43,529 nt of DNA from ZC4RG30 sp046047615. GTDB taxonomy: Bacteria; Pseudomonadota; Gammaproteobacteria; Steroidobacterales; Steroidobacteraceae. Every line of letters starts with the position of its first letter. Within the stretch, counting starts at the first letter, position 1. The notes beneath the pieces are model-generated. The model was not told where the DNA came from and searched no databases. It saw only the letters and a program-made list of their open reading frames with translations. Position numbers and translations under genes: made by a program. This document shows, one piece after another, positions 41,684 through 43,529 of the stretch. The stretch covers positions 1 through 43,529 of the forward strand of contig JBJOHO010000085.1 of NCBI GenBank assembly GCA_046047615.1, in the 5' to 3' direction.

Positions 41684-42354
41684 GATGTCCGGTGGGCGGC
41701 CGGTGCCGCCAGGGCCTTGCGGAATGTGAGGTTGATGCGTGCCGTGCCAGTGAAAGGATGAACGCCTGCTGCGACGGGCGCAATGCCGTGGAAGAACAGG
41801 CGCGAGTGCCCCCCCCAGACCACCACGTCGCCATGTTGCAGCGGGACACGCCGGGCCCGCTGGCTGCGTTGCACGCCCCCCCACAGGAATACCGCGGGCA
41901 GCCCCAGCGACACGGAGACGATGGGATGCGTGAGGTCGGCTTCGTCCCGGTCCTGGTGCAGGCCCATGCCGGCACCCGGTGCATACCGGTTGATGAGGCA
42001 GGCGTCCGGTTCGAAGCCCGGGAAGCCGGCGAGCGCTGCGGCTGTCCTGGCGAGGATCCGGAAGGCTGCTGGCATCGGTGGCCAGGGCAGGCCGGTGTCG
42101 GGATCCGTCGAGGCATACCGGTAGCCTTGCCGGTCGCTGACCCAGCCGGCCGCACCGCAGTTCGTCATGGCAGCGGCAATGCTGCGCCCGCCCGGCGTGC
42201 GCATGTGGCGCCACGGGGCCGCGGCGGTGACGGCCGCGAGCTCCCCGGACAGTCCCGGGAGGAGGGGGAGCGCGAAGCCCGGCAGCAGCCATGCATCGGC
42301 ATCCAGGGACAGTCGCTGCGCTGCCGCATGATCATCGAAGAGTCCACCCTGCAT
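41680..42354 (-). CDS. alkB: AlkB-type alkylated DNA repair dioxygenase
   Basis: The 224-residue protein matches AlkB across its length. Iron ligands fall at H133 and D135 (GLHQDRDE) and H189 (FFHGIAP), and 2-oxoglutarate contacts at R206 and R212 (ARINLTFR). This is two residues offset from E. coli H131, D133, H187, R204 and R210. Other marks are CLINRYAPGAGMGLHQD and VSLGLPAVFLWGG. The enzyme removes methyl groups from 1-methyladenine and 3-methylcytosine by iron- and oxoglutarate-dependent oxidation. It is the first gene of the minus-strand block and its stop overlaps the HupE start. There is no Ada protein gene here, so the alkylation-response link is not shown. An iron enzyme in a metal-import block could be regulated by metal supply (inference). 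Confidence 0.94.
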   Translation of the reverse strand: MQGGLFDDHAAAQRLSLDADAWLLPGFALPLLPGLSGELAAVTAAAPWRHMRTPGGRSIAAAMTNCGAAGWVSDRQGYRYASTDPDTGLPWPPMPAAFRILARTAAALAGFPGFEPDACLINRYAPGAGMGLHQDRDEADLTHPIVSVSLGLPAVFLWGGVQRSQRARRVPLQHGDVVVWGGHSRLFFHGIAPVAAGVHPFTGTARINLTFRKALAAPAAHRTS

Positions 42355-42429
42355 GGGCCGATGGTGCGCCAGCCGCAGTCAGCCGTCATCCGCGCCGGTT
42401 ATCCTGCACGCCTGTTGATGGAGAGCCCC

Positions 42430-43529
42430 ATGACCCAGCGCAACTCCCCGGCCGTGTTCACCCTCCTGTCCTTGGCGCTGCTGGCGCCCACGGGCCTGAC
42501 ATCGGCCGTGGCGGCGCCAGCGGAATCCGCGGATTACGCCGGTGCGGCGGCGCGGGTCGCGGCACGTGATGCGCAGTTGCCGCGCAGCGAGCGGCGCCGT
42601 GCGCGCAACGTGATCCTCTTCGTGGGCGACGGCATGGGCATCTCGACGCTGACCGCCGCGCGCATCCTCGAGGGCCAGCGCCGCGGCGAGAGCGGCGAGG
42701 ACAATCGCCTGTCCTTCGAGGAGTTCCCGCACACGGCGCTGGTGAAGACCTTCAGCGCCAACCAGCAGACTTCGGACTCGGCGCCCACCGCCACTGCGAT
42801 GGTCACCGGCCACCGCGCCAACGACGGCACCCTGTCCGTGGCGCCGGTCGTCGCAGACAGCGAGCCGGACCAGGCCAAGGTGCAGGCGGCATCGCTCGTC
42901 ACCGTGCTGGAGCAGGCGCGCGCCCGCGGCATGGCGACGGGCCTGGTCACGACCACGCGCATCACGCATGCCACGCCGGCGGCCAATTACGCGCACACGG
43001 CCAACCGCGACTGGGAACACAATGGCCAGTTGCCACAGGGCGCCACAGTGCCCGACATCGCCGCACAGCTGGTGGCCCAGCAGCGCACGGCGGGCGGCCT
43101 CCATGTCGTGATGGGCGGTGGTCGCGAGATGTTGCTGCCGCGCGGCACAACGGATCCGGAATACCCGCAACTGCAGGGCCGCCGTACCGATGGCCGCAAC
43201 CTGGTCGATGAATGGCTCGCCGCACAGCCGGCTTCCCGCTATGTCTGGAACAGGACGCAATTCGACGCGCTTGACCCGCGGCAGAAGGGGCCGGTGCTCG
43301 CGCTGTTCGAGCCCTCCCACCTGCGCTACGAGACCGACCGTGCCGCGGATCCCGCCGGCGAGCCCTCGCTGGCCGAGATGACCCGCAAGGCGCTGCAGCT
43401 GCTGCAGGCCTCCGGCAAGGGCTATTACCTGATGGTGGAGGGGGGGCGCATCGACCATGCCCACCACGCCGGCAATGCCTATCGCGCGCTGACCGATGCC
43501 ATCGCCCTGTCGGACGCGGTGCGTGTTGC
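42430..43529 (+). CDS. Alkaline phosphatase (3' end cut by window)
   Basis: The frame is open from 42430 to the window end, about 366 codons, so the C terminus is missing. A signal peptide (FTLLSLALLAPTGLTSAVAA) is followed by the alkaline phosphatase core. VILFVGDGMG (metal Asp67) begins it, then SDSAPTATAM with the nucleophile Ser117, and near the end EGGRIDHAHHAGN, which supplies zinc and magnesium ligands. THATPAANYAHTANRDWE is the usual following block. It hydrolyses phosphate monoesters in the periplasm. ATG 42430 has GGAGAG just upstream; ATG 42418 is in frame and follows a TATCCT box by 12 bases. The 75-base gap shared with alkB is the only regulatory space. Confidence 0.92.
   Translation, partial: MTQRNSPAVFTLLSLALLAPTGLTSAVAAPAESADYAGAAARVAARDAQLPRSERRRARNVILFVGDGMGISTLTAARILEGQRRGESGEDNRLSFEEFPHTALVKTFSANQQTSDSAPTATAMVTGHRANDGTLSVAPVVADSEPDQAKVQAASLVTVLEQARARGMATGLVTTTRITHATPAANYAHTANRDWEHNGQLPQGATVPDIAAQLVAQQRTAGGLHVVMGGGREMLLPRGTTDPEYPQLQGRRTDGRNLVDEWLAAQPASRYVWNRTQFDALDPRQKGPVLALFEPSHLRYETDRAADPAGEPSLAEMTRKALQLLQASGKGYYLMVEGGRIDHAHHAGNAYRALTDAIALSDAVRV

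Overview
This GC-rich window carries 34 protein genes (two cut by the window ends) and one tRNA gene, almost without spacing. The gene content suggests a free-living aerobic proteobacterium that scavenges complex organic matter. Two large TonB-dependent receptors, a tryptophan-halogenase-like flavoprotein beside a TonB receptor, tex, an NADP-malic enzyme fused to a phosphotransacetylase domain, and a tRNA with encoded CCA fit Gammaproteobacteria of the Xanthomonadales/Nevskiales/Steroidobacterales type best. A sphingomonad-like alphaproteobacterium is not excluded. No integrase, transposase, CRISPR array or phage module was seen.

Region 1 (1-15196) looks like a catabolic island. A cut SDR gene, a fumarylacetoacetate-hydrolase-family gene and a cupin gene lead into a secreted cyclophilin. 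Convergent to it is a secreted protein with three tandem SnoaL/NTF2-like domains. A plus-strand run follows: SGNH esterase, a two-unit NTF2-like protein, a Tat-type sulfatase, a PQQ/haem c alcohol dehydrogenase lipoprotein and a second secreted three-domain NTF2-like protein. Then an acyl-CoA synthetase is flanked by two paralogous secreted SnoaL-like proteins. About ten NTF2-fold units lie in 13 kb, and nearly all these products carry export signals. Together with the Tat-exported carotenoid/stilbene-cleaving oxygenase at 26268 and the aromatic-acid-type MFS carrier at 24043, this suggests (inference) periplasmic dismantling of an aromatic or plant-derived oligomer, import of the acids and CoA activation inside the cell.

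Region 2 (15445-21517) is a TonB receptor - tryptophan-halogenase-like - GH13 amylase run, a layout known from maltodextrin or other carbohydrate uptake loci of Xanthomonas and Caulobacter. Region 3 (21572-32631) is mostly housekeeping: tex, MFS carrier, sulfurtransferase, the oxygenase, a PCuAC copper chaperone, maeB, a membrane diguanylate cyclase, and tRNA-Arg(ACG) with a good promoter and terminator. A gene of unknown function and a methyltransferase follow.

Region 4 (34761-42354, minus strand) is an eight-gene block, mostly overlapping or nearly touching: alkB, HupE/UreJ permease, single-span anchor protein, DUF1295 membrane protein, MFS, DUF2946, TonB receptor and PepSY membrane protein. 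It looks like a metal or metal-chelate import operon headed by a DNA-repair gene. A divergent alkaline phosphatase gene runs off the right end.
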